Shown piece by piece: positions 7,531 through 14,973 of a stretch of 31,004 bases of DNA. The stretch comes from Proteobacteria bacterium SG_bin5. GTDB taxonomy: Bacteria; Pseudomonadota; Alphaproteobacteria; Sphingomonadales; Sphingomonadaceae. The translations under genes and the position numbers were made by a program. Below the pieces are notes generated by a model. It was not told the DNA's origin, searched no databases, and saw nothing but the letters and a program-made list of their open reading frames with translations. Position 1 is the stretch's first letter. Each line of letters begins with the position of its first letter. The DNA lies in contig LWDI01000016.1 of NCBI GenBank assembly GCA_002083475.1, positions 1 to 31,004 of the forward strand, in the 5' to 3' direction.

Positions 7531-9150
7531 TCACGCCATCTTGTTGCGCCCGCGCATCACCGTCGCGCTATGGCCCACGCGCGCGGTTGCCCGGCGCTCG
7601 CGCACGCTGTCGACGAAGACCCAATCGTTGCGCGACTGATCGGGCGTCAGCGTGAGCAGCATATAGCCGCGCCGGCTGGTGTCGCACCATTTGAGCTCGG
7701 GATTGGCGCGCACCAGCGCGGCGGCGACCATCGCCGGATCGGCGTTGACGCCGCTTTCGATCCCGGGCGAGGTCACCCCCTGCCCCGCGAATTCGACGCC
7801 CGCCGGCTTGCCCTCCTGCGCCAGATCATAGGCCCAGCCATTATGGCTGTCGCCCGACAGCAGCACGAGATTCGCCCCCGCCGCCTGGGCATCGCGCAAG
7901 AAGCGGCGGCGCGCGGCGGGGTAGCCGCCCCAATTGTCGAAATTGAACGGCAAGCCGACCGACGAGGCGAGCAACCCCGCCGTCACATAGGCCTTCGCCC
8001 GCGCCGGGGCGTCGGCGGCGATCCAGTCCTTGGCTTCGGGGGGCAGCCGCGTTTCGCCCATGATCGTGCCGAAATTGACCACTTGCCAAGGCGTTCCCGC
8101 CGCGACCGAGCGGCGCAATTCATGCGCGAGCCACGCTTCTTGCGTCGTGCCCATCATCGTCGCCGCCGGATCCTGCCAGGCGGTGTCGCGGAATTTGACG
8201 AGCGTCGCGCGCGGATCGAGCCCGCCGAGCAGGCTGCGCAGTTCCGGCGGCCGGGTGCGGCCCAACAGCCGGGTTTCGGTGCGGAACAAGGTCGCGAGCG
8301 CGCCGATTTGATAGCGCGCCCAGGGCGCGTCCGACACCGGCATCCATTCGCGATAGGCCTGGATCGCCGCCGCCCGGCGCGCGTTCCAATCGCCTTCGTT
8401 GGGCGTGTGGTTCTCGGCGCCGCCTTCCCAACTGTCATTGGCCGATTCATGATCGTCCCACTGGACGAGCCAGGGGAGCGCGGCGTGGAGCCGCTGCAAA
8501 TCGGGATCGGCGCGGTAGCTCGCATAGCGCAGTCGGTAATCGGCGAGCGCGAGCAACTCGTTCGCGGGCGCCGGCACCCGCCCGCCGACGCTTTGCTCGA
8601 GCGACGGATAGACGCCGGGGGCATATTCATAGAAATAATCGCCCAAATGGATGGCGAGATCGACATCGCCCTGATCGGCGGCATGGGCATAGGCGTTGAA
8701 ATAGCCGAACGCCATGTTCGAGCAGCTGAACACCGCCGCCTTGAACTGCCGCGTGGCGCCATCGGGCAGCGTCTTGGTGCGCCCCACCGGCGAGCGGCCG
8801 CCATCGGGGGCGATGAAGCGATAATGATAGCGCGTGCCGGGCTTCAGCCCGGTCGCGGTGATCTTCGCGGTCCAATCGCGCCAGGGGCCGGTGATCATCC
8901 GTCCGCCATCGATCGGCCGCGCGAAATCGGCGCTTTCCGACAGTTCGACTTTCAATTCGGCGCTGTCGCCGCCCGCGGGCACGTAGCGCGTCCACAGCAG
9001 CACCGAGTCGGCCGCCGGCTCGCCGCTCGCGACCGAATGGGTGAAGCCGCGCGCATCGGCGACGCTCGGCGTTTGCGCGAAGCCGGGGAGCGCGAAGGCG
9101 CCGAGGCCGAGGCTGCCGGTGAGCAGGAAGGAGCGACGATCGACGCGCAT
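7531..9150 (-). CDS. phoD: PhoD-type alkaline phosphatase/phosphodiesterase, Tat-exported
   Basis: PhoD enzymes are secreted metallophosphoesterases (Fe/Ca in B. subtilis PhoD) that release phosphate from mono- and diesters. The 539-residue product starts with a twin-arginine signal (RRSFLLTGSLGLGAFAL, then AFALPGFAQ as a likely cleavage area). The PhoD N-terminal domain follows (THSVASGEPAADSVLLWTR), then the metallophosphatase domain with GDYFYEYAPG, WDDHESANDSW and LSGDSHNGW, which carry metal ligands. The start ATG has GGGGGA six bases upstream. It is divergent from the GT-C gene with only 24 nt between starts. No Pho box was recognised. The family includes other phosphodiesterases, so the physiological substrate remains open. 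Confidence 0.9.
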   Translation of the reverse strand: MRVDRRSFLLTGSLGLGAFALPGFAQTPSVADARGFTHSVASGEPAADSVLLWTRYVPAGGDSAELKVELSESADFARPIDGGRMITGPWRDWTAKITATGLKPGTRYHYRFIAPDGGRSPVGRTKTLPDGATRQFKAAVFSCSNMAFGYFNAYAHAADQGDVDLAIHLGDYFYEYAPGVYPSLEQSVGGRVPAPANELLALADYRLRYASYRADPDLQRLHAALPWLVQWDDHESANDSWEGGAENHTPNEGDWNARRAAAIQAYREWMPVSDAPWARYQIGALATLFRTETRLLGRTRPPELRSLLGGLDPRATLVKFRDTAWQDPAATMMGTTQEAWLAHELRRSVAAGTPWQVVNFGTIMGETRLPPEAKDWIAADAPARAKAYVTAGLLASSVGLPFNFDNWGGYPAARRRFLRDAQAAGANLVLLSGDSHNGWAYDLAQEGKPAGVEFAGQGVTSPGIESGVNADPAMVAAALVRANPELKWCDTSRRGYMLLTLTPDQSRNDWVFVDSVRERRATARVGHSATVMRGRNKMA

Positions 9151-9174
9151 GATTATTCCCCCGAATAGAACGGC

Positions 9175-10650
9175 GTGGCGCGGACCCTGCCCCCGCTATA
9201 TGGCCGCTTCGTGACAGCGTATCGCCTGCCGTTCTGGGTGCTCGTCGCGGCGCTGTTGGCGCTGTTCGCCTTGGCGCGGCCGATCGACCATGACGAGAGC
9301 CAATATGTCGCCGCGACGGTGCTCGCGGCGCGCGGCCTGCCCTATCGTGACTTCGCTTATTTGCAGACGCCGCTCCAGCCGCTGCTGTTCGCGCCCTTGG
9401 CCGCGCTCGCTGGAGCCCAGGCATGGATCGCGCTGCGGCTCGCCAATGCCGCGCTCGCGCTGGTGACCTTGCTCCTCGTGGAACGCGCGGCGCGGGGCGC
9501 GGGCGCGACGCGCGAGGCGGCGTTGGTGGCGGCGCTGCTGATGGCGACGTGCGACATCTTCCTGTTCAGCGCGGCGGCGGCCCGCAACGACATGCTGCCG
9601 GCGGCGCTGCTCGCCGGGGCGATGGTGGCGATGCCGGCGCGGCCGAGTCGCGGGGGCGCGGCGCTGATCGGGCTCTGCCTCGCCGCCGCGACGGCCGCCA
9701 AGCTCTCCTATGCCGCGCCGGCGCTCGCTTATGGCGCCTTTGCGCTCGCCGACGCGCGGCGGCGGCCGGGCTGGGTGGCGCTGGGAGCGCTGCCGGTCGC
9801 GGCGCTCGTCGCCGGGCCGGCGCTGCTCGCGCCCGAGGCTTTCGCTTTCGAGGTGTTGCGCTTTCCCCATGCCGGCCCCGCCGATTGGTATGCCCGCCAC
9901 GACCCCGCCAAGCTCAGCCTTGCGACCAAGGCGTTCGACACGCTCAAATTCCTGGCGCTCGGGCCGGCGCTGCTCGCGCTGGCGGTCGGGGCGCGGGGGG
10001 CGCGACCGTGGCTCACGCTGCTGCTCGCCGCCGGCGCGCTCGCGAGTCTCGCCCCCTTCCCCACTTGGCGCCAATATCTGCTGCCGCTGCTGCCGCCGCT
10101 GTTCGTGCGCCTCGCGCTCGCCTGGAGCGTCGCGCCGCCGCGCCGCGCCGCGCGCGTGCTGAGCCTGGTGTTCGTGGGCGCGGGGCTGTCGCTCTCGGTC
10201 GAGGCGCTGATCGGCGCCGCGCGCCACGGCTTACCAATGGCCCGCGCCGCCGAGGAAAGTCGAGCGATCGGCGCCCTCTACCGCGCGAGCGGGGCGCGCG
10301 GCCCGGTCGCGACGCTCGGCCCGCAATTTCTGCCGGGCGCGGAGCTCGCGATCGACCCGCGCTTCGCCGCCGGCCCCTTTTATTTCCGAAGCCGAGACTT
10401 GCTGTCGCCGACCGCCGAAGAGCACCTGACGCTGGCCTCGGGCGCGACCATCGGCGGCGCGCGCCTGGCGGTGGTGCTCACCGGCGCCGAGCCCCAGGGC
10501 GACGCGATCCTCGCCGCCGCCGCCCGCGCGCGCGGGGCCTGCGCGGTCGCGGTGCCGGGCACGCGTTTCACTTTATGGCTCCCCGCGCGCGCGCCCGCTT
10601 GCGTCGCGCGACGAAGCGGCGTAACGGTGGCGGCAATCCGAAATCGGTAA
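9175..10650 (+). CDS. Polytopic GT-C/PMT-like glycosyltransferase (putative)
   Basis: This 491-residue protein is very rich in Ala and Leu with about ten predicted membrane helices. The first helix is followed by RPIDHDESQYVAA, matching the acidic Asp-Glu motif in the first periplasmic loop of GT-C (ArnT/PMT-type) glycosyltransferases that use polyprenyl-phosphate sugars. The motifs YRDFAYLQTPLQPLL and RNDMLPAALLAG fit the family. The C-terminal third is soluble and periplasmic in prediction. The start is uncertain: GTG 9175 gives the longest product, and GTG 9211 (VTAYRLPFWV), just before the first helix, is also plausible; neither has a strong ribosome-binding site. Sugar and acceptor cannot be named, because no glycan genes adjoin it. 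Confidence 0.75.
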   Translation: MARTLPPLYGRFVTAYRLPFWVLVAALLALFALARPIDHDESQYVAATVLAARGLPYRDFAYLQTPLQPLLFAPLAALAGAQAWIALRLANAALALVTLLLVERAARGAGATREAALVAALLMATCDIFLFSAAAARNDMLPAALLAGAMVAMPARPSRGGAALIGLCLAAATAAKLSYAAPALAYGAFALADARRRPGWVALGALPVAALVAGPALLAPEAFAFEVLRFPHAGPADWYARHDPAKLSLATKAFDTLKFLALGPALLALAVGARGARPWLTLLLAAGALASLAPFPTWRQYLLPLLPPLFVRLALAWSVAPPRRAARVLSLVFVGAGLSLSVEALIGAARHGLPMARAAEESRAIGALYRASGARGPVATLGPQFLPGAELAIDPRFAAGPFYFRSRDLLSPTAEEHLTLASGATIGGARLAVVLTGAEPQGDAILAAAARARGACAVAVPGTRFTLWLPARAPACVARRSGVTVAAIRNR

Positions 10651-10731
10651 TGGATCATCGTCGGTGCCCGCTTGGCGGAACCGGACGGGAAGCCTATGTT
10701 CCGCGGCTCGGATCAAGCGAAGGAAAATGGC

Positions 10732-10929
10732 GTGGCCAAGACGACTCCGATGGAATTCATCCGCCAAGTGCGGGCCGAAACCGCGAAAGTGGTGTGGCCG
10801 AGCTGGAAGGAAACCCGGATGACCGCGATCATGGTGGTGATCATGACCACGCTGCTCGGCCTGTTTTTCTTCACGATCGACGCGGTGTTCGATGCGATCG
10901 TCAATCTGCTGCTGAGCCTGGCGAAGTAA
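10732..10929 (+). CDS. secE: Preprotein translocase subunit SecE
   Basis: SecE clamps and stabilises SecY in the inner-membrane translocon. The 65-residue product is the short single-helix form: a cytoplasmic amphipathic helix with VRAETAKVVWPSWKET (the conserved E...KVxWP...E element) and one membrane helix MTAIMVVIMTTLLGLFFF. I chose GTG 10732 because AAGGA lies 7 nt upstream and the product starts VAKTTPMEFIRQV; a longer frame from 10672 adds a non-conserved leader. nusG starts 19 nt downstream, the conserved secE-nusG-rplK-rplA order of bacteria. Confidence 0.95.
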   Translation: MAKTTPMEFIRQVRAETAKVVWPSWKETRMTAIMVVIMTTLLGLFFFTIDAVFDAIVNLLLSLAK

Positions 10930-10948
10930 GAAGGGGCCAAAAGAGACC

Positions 10949-11485
10949 ATGGCGCGCTGGTACATCATTCACGCTTATTCGGGGTTCGAGGGCAAGGTTC
11001 GCGACGCGATCATGGCCGAGGCGACCCGGCTCGGGCTCGAACAATTGGTCGAGGCGATCGAAGTGCCCACCGAAACCGTGACCGAGGCGCGGCGCGGCAA
11101 GAAGATCCAGGTCGAGCGCAAGTTCATGCCGGGCTATGTGCTCGCCAAGCTCGAAATGAACGACGACGTCTATCACCTGGTGAAGAACACGCCGAAGGTG
11201 ACGGGCTTCCTCGGCCCCAATGGCAAGCCCCAGGCGATCAGCGAGGGCGAAGCCGCGCGGATGCTCTCGACCAAGGACGAGGCGGCGCCCACCGCCAAGA
11301 CCAAGATCAAGGTCGATTTCGAGATCGGCGACGCGGTGAAAGTGCTCGAAGGCCCGTTCGCGAGCTTCAACGGCACGGTCGAGGGCCTCGATTTCGACAA
11401 GTCGAAGGTCAAGGTGTCGGTGTCGATCTTCGGCCGCGCGACCCCGGTCGAGCTCGATTTCGAACAGGTCGAACGCGTCAAATAA
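10949..11485 (+). CDS. nusG: Transcription termination/antitermination factor NusG
   Basis: NusG binds RNA polymerase and links it to Rho or to the ribosome. The 178-residue protein has the NGN domain first (RWYIIHAYSGFEGKVRDAI, then FMPGYVLAKLEMND and NTPKVTGFLG) and the C-terminal KOW domain from about residue 123 (FEIGDAVKVLEGPFASFNG). Length and motifs are standard. The gene lies between secE and rplK. The gap to rplK is 182 nt and probably holds the promoter and the leader of the rplKA unit. Confidence 0.97.
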   Translation: MARWYIIHAYSGFEGKVRDAIMAEATRLGLEQLVEAIEVPTETVTEARRGKKIQVERKFMPGYVLAKLEMNDDVYHLVKNTPKVTGFLGPNGKPQAISEGEAARMLSTKDEAAPTAKTKIKVDFEIGDAVKVLEGPFASFNGTVEGLDFDKSKVKVSVSIFGRATPVELDFEQVERVK

Positions 11486-11584
11486 GCGCGCCGGGCGCCG
11501 CCCGAATAAGTTGCGTCGCGGCGCGCGCGCGGCTATGCGCCCCGCTCTCCCGGCGCCGTCCTCGCGATTCGGCGCCGTGTGAGT

Positions 11585-11640
11585 CGTCGCGGGAGGCCGC
11601 CAGGCCGCATGGACCGCTAAACTTGAACCGGGCGGCGCCC
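11585..11640 (+). promoter_or_regulatory. Possible L1-binding leader of rplKA
   Basis: In many bacteria ribosomal protein L1 represses rplK-rplA translation by binding a leader that mimics its 23S rRNA site. In the leader here, GCGG (11589-11592) can pair with CCGC around 11614-11617, enclosing GGCC-GCCA-GGCC, which leaves an asymmetric internal loop. The block is GC-rich and lies 50-80 nt before the rplK start. The pairing is read by eye and the L1 role is inferred from position; no comparative support was available. Confidence 0.3.
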
Positions 11641-11667
11641 AGCGCCTCCCCCTATAGAGTGAGTTGA

Positions 11668-12099
11668 ATGGCAAAGAAGATTACCGGCTATATCAAGCTG
11701 CAGGTGCCCGCGGGCAAAGCCAACCCCTCGCCGCCGATCGGCCCCGCGCTCGGTCAGCGCGGCGTGAACATCATGGAATTCTGCAAGCAGTTCAACGCCG
11801 CGACCACCGAGCTCGAGGTCGGCGCGCCGATCCCGACGGTGATCACCGTCTATGCCGACCGCAGCTTTTCCTTCGTCACCAAGACGCCGCCGGCGACCTT
11901 CCTCATCAAAAAGGCGGTCGGGCTGAAGTCGGGCTCGAAGGAGCCGGGCAAGGTGAAGGCGGGCACGATCAAGCGCTCGCAGCTGAGCGAGATCGCCCAG
12001 GTCAAGATGAAGGACCTGAACGCCAACGACATCGAAGCGGCGACCCGCATCATCGAAGGCTCCGCCCGCGCGATGGGCCTCGAAGTGGTGGAGGGCTGA
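11668..12099 (+). CDS. rplK: 50S ribosomal protein L11
   Basis: L11 binds the GTPase-associated centre of 23S rRNA and takes part in factor binding and the stringent response. The 143-residue sequence is canonical: MAKKITGYIKLQVPAGKAN, then PSPPIGPALGQRGVNIMEF in the N-terminal domain, and the RNA-binding C-terminal domain with MKDLNANDIEAATRIIEGSA and ARAMGLEV. rplA follows after 4 nt. The ribosome-binding site (GAGTGAG) is modest, in line with regulated translation. Confidence 0.98.
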   Translation: MAKKITGYIKLQVPAGKANPSPPIGPALGQRGVNIMEFCKQFNAATTELEVGAPIPTVITVYADRSFSFVTKTPPATFLIKKAVGLKSGSKEPGKVKAGTIKRSQLSEIAQVKMKDLNANDIEAATRIIEGSARAMGLEVVEG

Positions 12100-12103
12100 T
12101 AAG

Positions 12104-12802
12104 ATGACCAAGCTGACCAAGAAGGCGAAGACCCTCGCCACCGCCGTCAACCGTGAAAAGCTCTACGGCGTGGACGAAGCGATCGCGCTCGCCAAGGCGA
12201 ATGCGACCGCCAAGTTCGACGAGACGATCGAAGTCGCGATGAACCTGGGCGTCGATCCGCGCCATGCGGACCAGATGGTGCGCGGCGTCGTGACGCTGCC
12301 CAAGGGTACCGGCAAGACGGTGCGCGTCGGCGTCTTCGCGCGCGGCGCCAAGGCCGAGGAAGCCAAGGCCGCCGGCGCCGATGTCGTCGGCGCCGAGGAT
12401 CTGATGGAGCTGGTGCAAGGCGGCACGATCGAATTCGACCGCTGCATCGCGACCCCCGACATGATGGGCGTGGTCGGCCGGCTCGGCAAAATCCTCGGCC
12501 CCAAGGGGCTGATGCCCAACCCCAAGCTCGGCACCGTGACGATGAACGTGACCGAGGCGGTGAAGGCGGCCAAGGGCGGCCAGGTGGAATATCGCGTCGA
12601 AAAGGCGGGGATCATCCACTCGGGCATCGGCAAGGCGAGCTTCGCCGCCGAAGACCTGCGCGCCAATTTCGACGCGCTGGTCGACGCGATCGTCAAGGCC
12701 AAGCCCTCGGGCGCGAAGGGCAAATACGTCAAGAAGATCGCGATCAGCTCGACCATGGGCGCGGGCATCAAGATCGACACCGCGGAAGTCGCGGGCGCGT
12801 AA
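12104..12802 (+). CDS. rplA: 50S ribosomal protein L1
   Basis: L1 forms the mobile stalk at the E site and is usually the repressor of its own operon. The 232-residue protein has the full family length, with NLGVDPRHADQMVRG, PNPKLGTVT and LGKILGPKGLMPNPK in the conserved RNA-binding region and a normal C-terminus ending DTAEVAGA. The gene is intact. Its last 72 nt are repeated at 12961-13032 after a palindromic cassette. The genes rplJ and rplL, which often follow, are not next; a repeat region and a deaminase gene follow instead. Confidence 0.98.
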   Translation: MTKLTKKAKTLATAVNREKLYGVDEAIALAKANATAKFDETIEVAMNLGVDPRHADQMVRGVVTLPKGTGKTVRVGVFARGAKAEEAKAAGADVVGAEDLMELVQGGTIEFDRCIATPDMMGVVGRLGKILGPKGLMPNPKLGTVTMNVTEAVKAAKGGQVEYRVEKAGIIHSGIGKASFAAEDLRANFDALVDAIVKAKPSGAKGKYVKKIAISSTMGAGIKIDTAEVAGA

Positions 12803-12808
12803 CCCGAT

Positions 12809-12941
12809 CCTCCCCGTTCACGGGGAGGGGGACCATTTGCGAAGCAAATGATGGAGGGGGCGCCGCCACGAGCGCGCCGTGCCAAGCGGCCCGCCCCCTC
12901 CGTCGCGCCTTCGGCGCGCCACCTCCCCATGAATGGGGAGG
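12809..12941. repeat. Composite palindromic element, copy 2
   Basis: The element starts with hairpin CCTCCCCGT-TC-ACGGGGAGG and ends with CCTCCCCAT-GA-ATGGGGAGG (ending at 12941). In between are CATTTGC-GAA-GCAAATG, GGAGGGGGC pairing with GCCCCCTCC across a loop, and GGCGC-type hairpin GCGCC-TTC-GGCGC. It starts 7 nt after the rplA stop and probably ends the rplKA transcript. Copy 3 at 13040-13174 is nearly identical, with a few substitutions and a 2-nt length change near 12876. Confidence 0.9.
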
Positions 12942-12960
12942 ATCAAAGAACGAGTGCGCG

Positions 12961-13032
12961 AAGAAGATCGCGGTCAGTCCGACGATGGGCGCGGGGATCG
13001 AGATCGACACGGCCGAAGTCGCCGGGGCGTAA
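12961..13032 (+). pseudogene. Duplicated 3' fragment of rplA
   Basis: These 72 nt match the last 24 codons of rplA (12731-12802), including the TAA, with 62 of 72 identical positions by my count. In the rplA frame the copy reads KKIAVSPTMGAGIEIDTAEV and then AGA before the stop; seven of the ten differences are synonymous and three change residues (I to V, S to P, K to E). There is no start codon or N-terminal part, so it is not a gene. The repeat period relative to rplA is 230 nt and includes the palindromic cassette that follows each copy. The third-position bias suggests it came from a functional rplA allele rather than from neutral decay of the local one. Confidence 0.9.
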
Positions 13033-13039
13033 CCCCAAA

Positions 13040-13174
13040 CCTCCCCGTTCACGGGGAGGGGGACCATTTGCGGAGCAAATGGTGGAGGGGGCGCCGCCAC
13101 GAGCGCGCGGCGCGCCAAGCGGCCCGCCCCCTCCGTCGCGCCTTCGGCGCGCCACCTCCCCATGAATGGGGAGG
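13040..13174. repeat. Composite palindromic element, copy 3
   Basis: This is the second of the two tandem cassettes behind rplA, in the same orientation as copy 2 and almost identical to it (differences include GCGAAGC/GCGGAGC in one hairpin loop and GATGG/GGTGG next to it). It ends 53 nt before the adenine deaminase start. With the rplA fragment it fills the 425-nt stretch between rplA and the next gene; I see no other gene there. Confidence 0.9.
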
Positions 13175-13227
13175 ATTAACGGAGAGCTGCTTCCGTTTTG
13201 CCCCCGGCGCCCCTAAAAGCCCCGGCC

Positions 13228-14244
13228 ATGACCGAGCTCGACGCCTTCATCGCCGGCCTGCCCAAGGCCGAACTCCACCTCCATATCGAAGGCAGCCTCG
13301 AACCCGAGCTGATGGTCGCGCTCGCCCGGCGCAACAAGCTCAGCCTGCCCTTCGCGACGGTGGAGGAAGTGCGCGCCGCGTACAACTTCACCAAGCTGCA
13401 GGATTTCCTCGACATTTATTATGCCGGCGCCGAGGTGCTGCGCACCGCCGAGGATTTCCGCGATCTCGCCACCGCCTATTTCGATCGCGCGGCGGCGGAC
13501 GGCGTGGTCCATGCCGAGATTTTCTTCGATCCGCAGACGCACACCGATCGCGGCATCCCGATGCGCGAGGTGGTCGAGGGGCTGTTCGCGGGCATGGCCG
13601 AGGCCGAGGCTAAGCACGGGCTCACCAGCAAGCTCATCCTCTGCTTCCTGCGCCACCTGGACGAAGAGGCCGCTTTCGCGACGCTCGAAGCCGCCGAGCC
13701 CTGGCTCGATCGGATCGCGGGGGTCGGGCTCGATTCGTCCGAACTCGGCCATCCGCCGTCGAAATTCGCCCGCGTCTTCGCGCGCGCGGGTGCGATGGGG
13801 CTGAAGCGCGTCGCCCATGCGGGCGAAGAGGGTCCGGCGGATTATGTGCGCGAGGCGCTCGATCTGCTCCACATCGATCGGCTCGATCATGGCAATCGCA
13901 GCCTCGACGATCCCGCGCTCGTCGCCCGGCTCGCCGCCGAGCAGATGGTGCTGACGGTGTGCCCGCTCTCCAACGTCAAGCTCTGCGTGGTCGGCGACAT
14001 CGCCCAGCACCCGATCGACGCGATGCTCGCGGCGGGGCTGAAAGCGACGATCAATTCGGACGATCCGGCTTATTTCGGCGGCTATGTCGCGGACAATTAC
14101 CGCGCGGTGGCGGCGGGGCGCGGGCTCGACCGCGCGGCGCTCGGCACCCTCGCGCACAACAGCATCACCGGCGCGTTCCTGAGCGCCGAGGAACAGGCGC
14201 CGCTGCTGGCGAAGCTCGATGCCTATGTCGCCGCTCATGCCTAA
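13228..14244 (+). CDS. Adenine deaminase of the adenosine-deaminase superfamily
   Basis: The 338-residue enzyme belongs to the metal-dependent adenosine/adenine deaminase family. Metal and catalytic residues are visible: H17 and H19 in ELHLHIEG, H197 and E200 in HAGEEG, and D278/D279 in NSDDPAYFGG. Several stretches (FFDPQTHTDRGIP, VGLDSSELGHPPSKF, CPLSNVKLCV) fit the adenine deaminase (Aah1/ADE, as in Pseudomonas PA0148) subgroup as I know it, rather than true adenosine deaminase, so the likely reaction is adenine to hypoxanthine plus ammonia. Automated annotation would often say adenosine deaminase. ATG 13228 gives MTELDAFIAGLPKAELHLH; an upstream in-frame start adds only a Pro-rich leader. 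The stop overlaps the next gene by 8 nt. Confidence 0.85.
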   Translation: MTELDAFIAGLPKAELHLHIEGSLEPELMVALARRNKLSLPFATVEEVRAAYNFTKLQDFLDIYYAGAEVLRTAEDFRDLATAYFDRAAADGVVHAEIFFDPQTHTDRGIPMREVVEGLFAGMAEAEAKHGLTSKLILCFLRHLDEEAAFATLEAAEPWLDRIAGVGLDSSELGHPPSKFARVFARAGAMGLKRVAHAGEEGPADYVREALDLLHIDRLDHGNRSLDDPALVARLAAEQMVLTVCPLSNVKLCVVGDIAQHPIDAMLAAGLKATINSDDPAYFGGYVADNYRAVAAGRGLDRAALGTLAHNSITGAFLSAEEQAPLLAKLDAYVAAHA

Positions 14245-14752
14245 GCTCACGCCGATCGCTTACGAACAATTCGTCGCCGACGTGCTCGAGCTCGCGCGCG
14301 CGATCCCCGCGAGCGATTGGACCCCCGATTTCCTGATCGGCATCGGGCGCGGCGGGTTGGCGCCGGCGGTCTATTTGAGCCACGCGACCGGCTGGCCGAT
14401 GCTCTCGGTCGATTATTCGTCGCACGTGCCCGATTTCTCGGGCGAGCCGCTGGTTCGGCTCGCGCGGCGCGCGGCGGCGGGGGAGAAATTGCTGTTCGTC
14501 GACGATATAAACGATAGCGGCGCGACGATCACCCGGCTGCGCGGCGAACTCGCCGCCGCCGGCGCGCCCGAGGGCGCGATCCGTTTCGCGACGTTGCTCG
14601 ACAATGTTCGCTCGGCGGCGCGGGTCGAATATGCCGCCCGGTCGATCGACCGGGCGGTGGTGAAGGACTGGTTCGTCTTCCCCTGGGAAGCGCTCGCACC
14701 GACCACGACACTGATCGAGGACGCCGCCGCCGTGCCCGAACGGACGGCGTGA
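14237..14752 (+). CDS. Purine phosphoribosyltransferase-like protein
   Basis: The 171-residue protein is a type I phosphoribosyltransferase: it has the PRPP-binding motif LLFVDDINDSGATI at about residues 89-102 and the early loop IGIGRGGLAPAVYLS. Such enzymes join a nucleobase to PRPP to make a nucleoside monophosphate. The start ATG 14237 lies inside the end of the deaminase gene, which suggests coupled translation. Because the upstream enzyme is predicted to make hypoxanthine, a hypoxanthine, guanine or xanthine substrate is the natural guess. The base specificity cannot be read from the sequence. In-frame starts slightly upstream (14219, 14225) cannot be excluded. Confidence 0.8.
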   Translation: MPKLTPIAYEQFVADVLELARAIPASDWTPDFLIGIGRGGLAPAVYLSHATGWPMLSVDYSSHVPDFSGEPLVRLARRAAAGEKLLFVDDINDSGATITRLRGELAAAGAPEGAIRFATLLDNVRSAARVEYAARSIDRAVVKDWFVFPWEALAPTTTLIEDAAAVPERTA

Positions 14753-14772
14753 TCGGTCGCTAAGCCCCCTCC

Positions 14773-14871
14773 CCGTCATGCCGGACTTGGTCCGGCATTC
14801 ACCGCAGTCCTGGCGCTACCAAGGCCATTCCCGGCGCCACGGTGGACCCCGGACCAAGTCCAGGGTGACGG
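14773..14871. repeat. REP-like inverted repeat, GTCATGCCGGACTTGGTCCGG type
   Basis: The left arm at 14773-14804 (CCGTCATGCCGGACTTGGTC and on to ACCG) pairs imperfectly with the right arm at 14840-14871 (CGGTGGACCCCGGACCAAGT and on to GACGG). The left arm contains its own palindrome, CCGGACTTGGTCCGG. This type is widespread between alphaproteobacterial genes. It lies between convergent genes. Confidence 0.8.
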
Positions 14872-14885
14872 TTCATCAACCAGCG

Positions 14886-14969
14886 CGTCGCCCCGGCGCA
14901 GGCCGGGGCCTCGAGCCGGCGGGCGCGCCGTTTGCCCGAGGCCCCGGCTTTCGCCGGGGCGACGTTTTT
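14886..14969. repeat. GTCGCCCC-family inverted repeat (copy a), possible bidirectional terminator
   Basis: Left arm 14886-14913 (CGTCGCCCCGGCGCAGGCCG and on to CTCG) pairs with right arm 14937-14964 (CGAGGCCCCGGCTTTCGCCG and on to GACG), followed by a run of T. It sits between the convergent phosphoribosyltransferase and ferritin-like genes, where a shared terminator is expected. Related copies are at 20162-20243 and 27361-27438. Confidence 0.8.
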
Positions 14970-14973
14970 CCCA

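Noticed and set aside
10651..10731. tRNA gene upstream of secE, as seen in many genomes
   Set aside because: The bases do not form a tRNA cloverleaf and lack the TTCGA T-loop consensus.
12731..13174. Possible CRISPR or short repeat-spacer array
   Set aside because: There are only two long units containing coding sequence and palindromes, with no regular spacers and no cas genes.
13228..14244. Call as true adenosine deaminase
   Set aside because: Key segments (FFDPQTHTDRGIP, GLDSSELGHPPSKF, NSDDPAYFGGYV) resemble the adenine deaminase subgroup, so that name is preferred, pending an assay.
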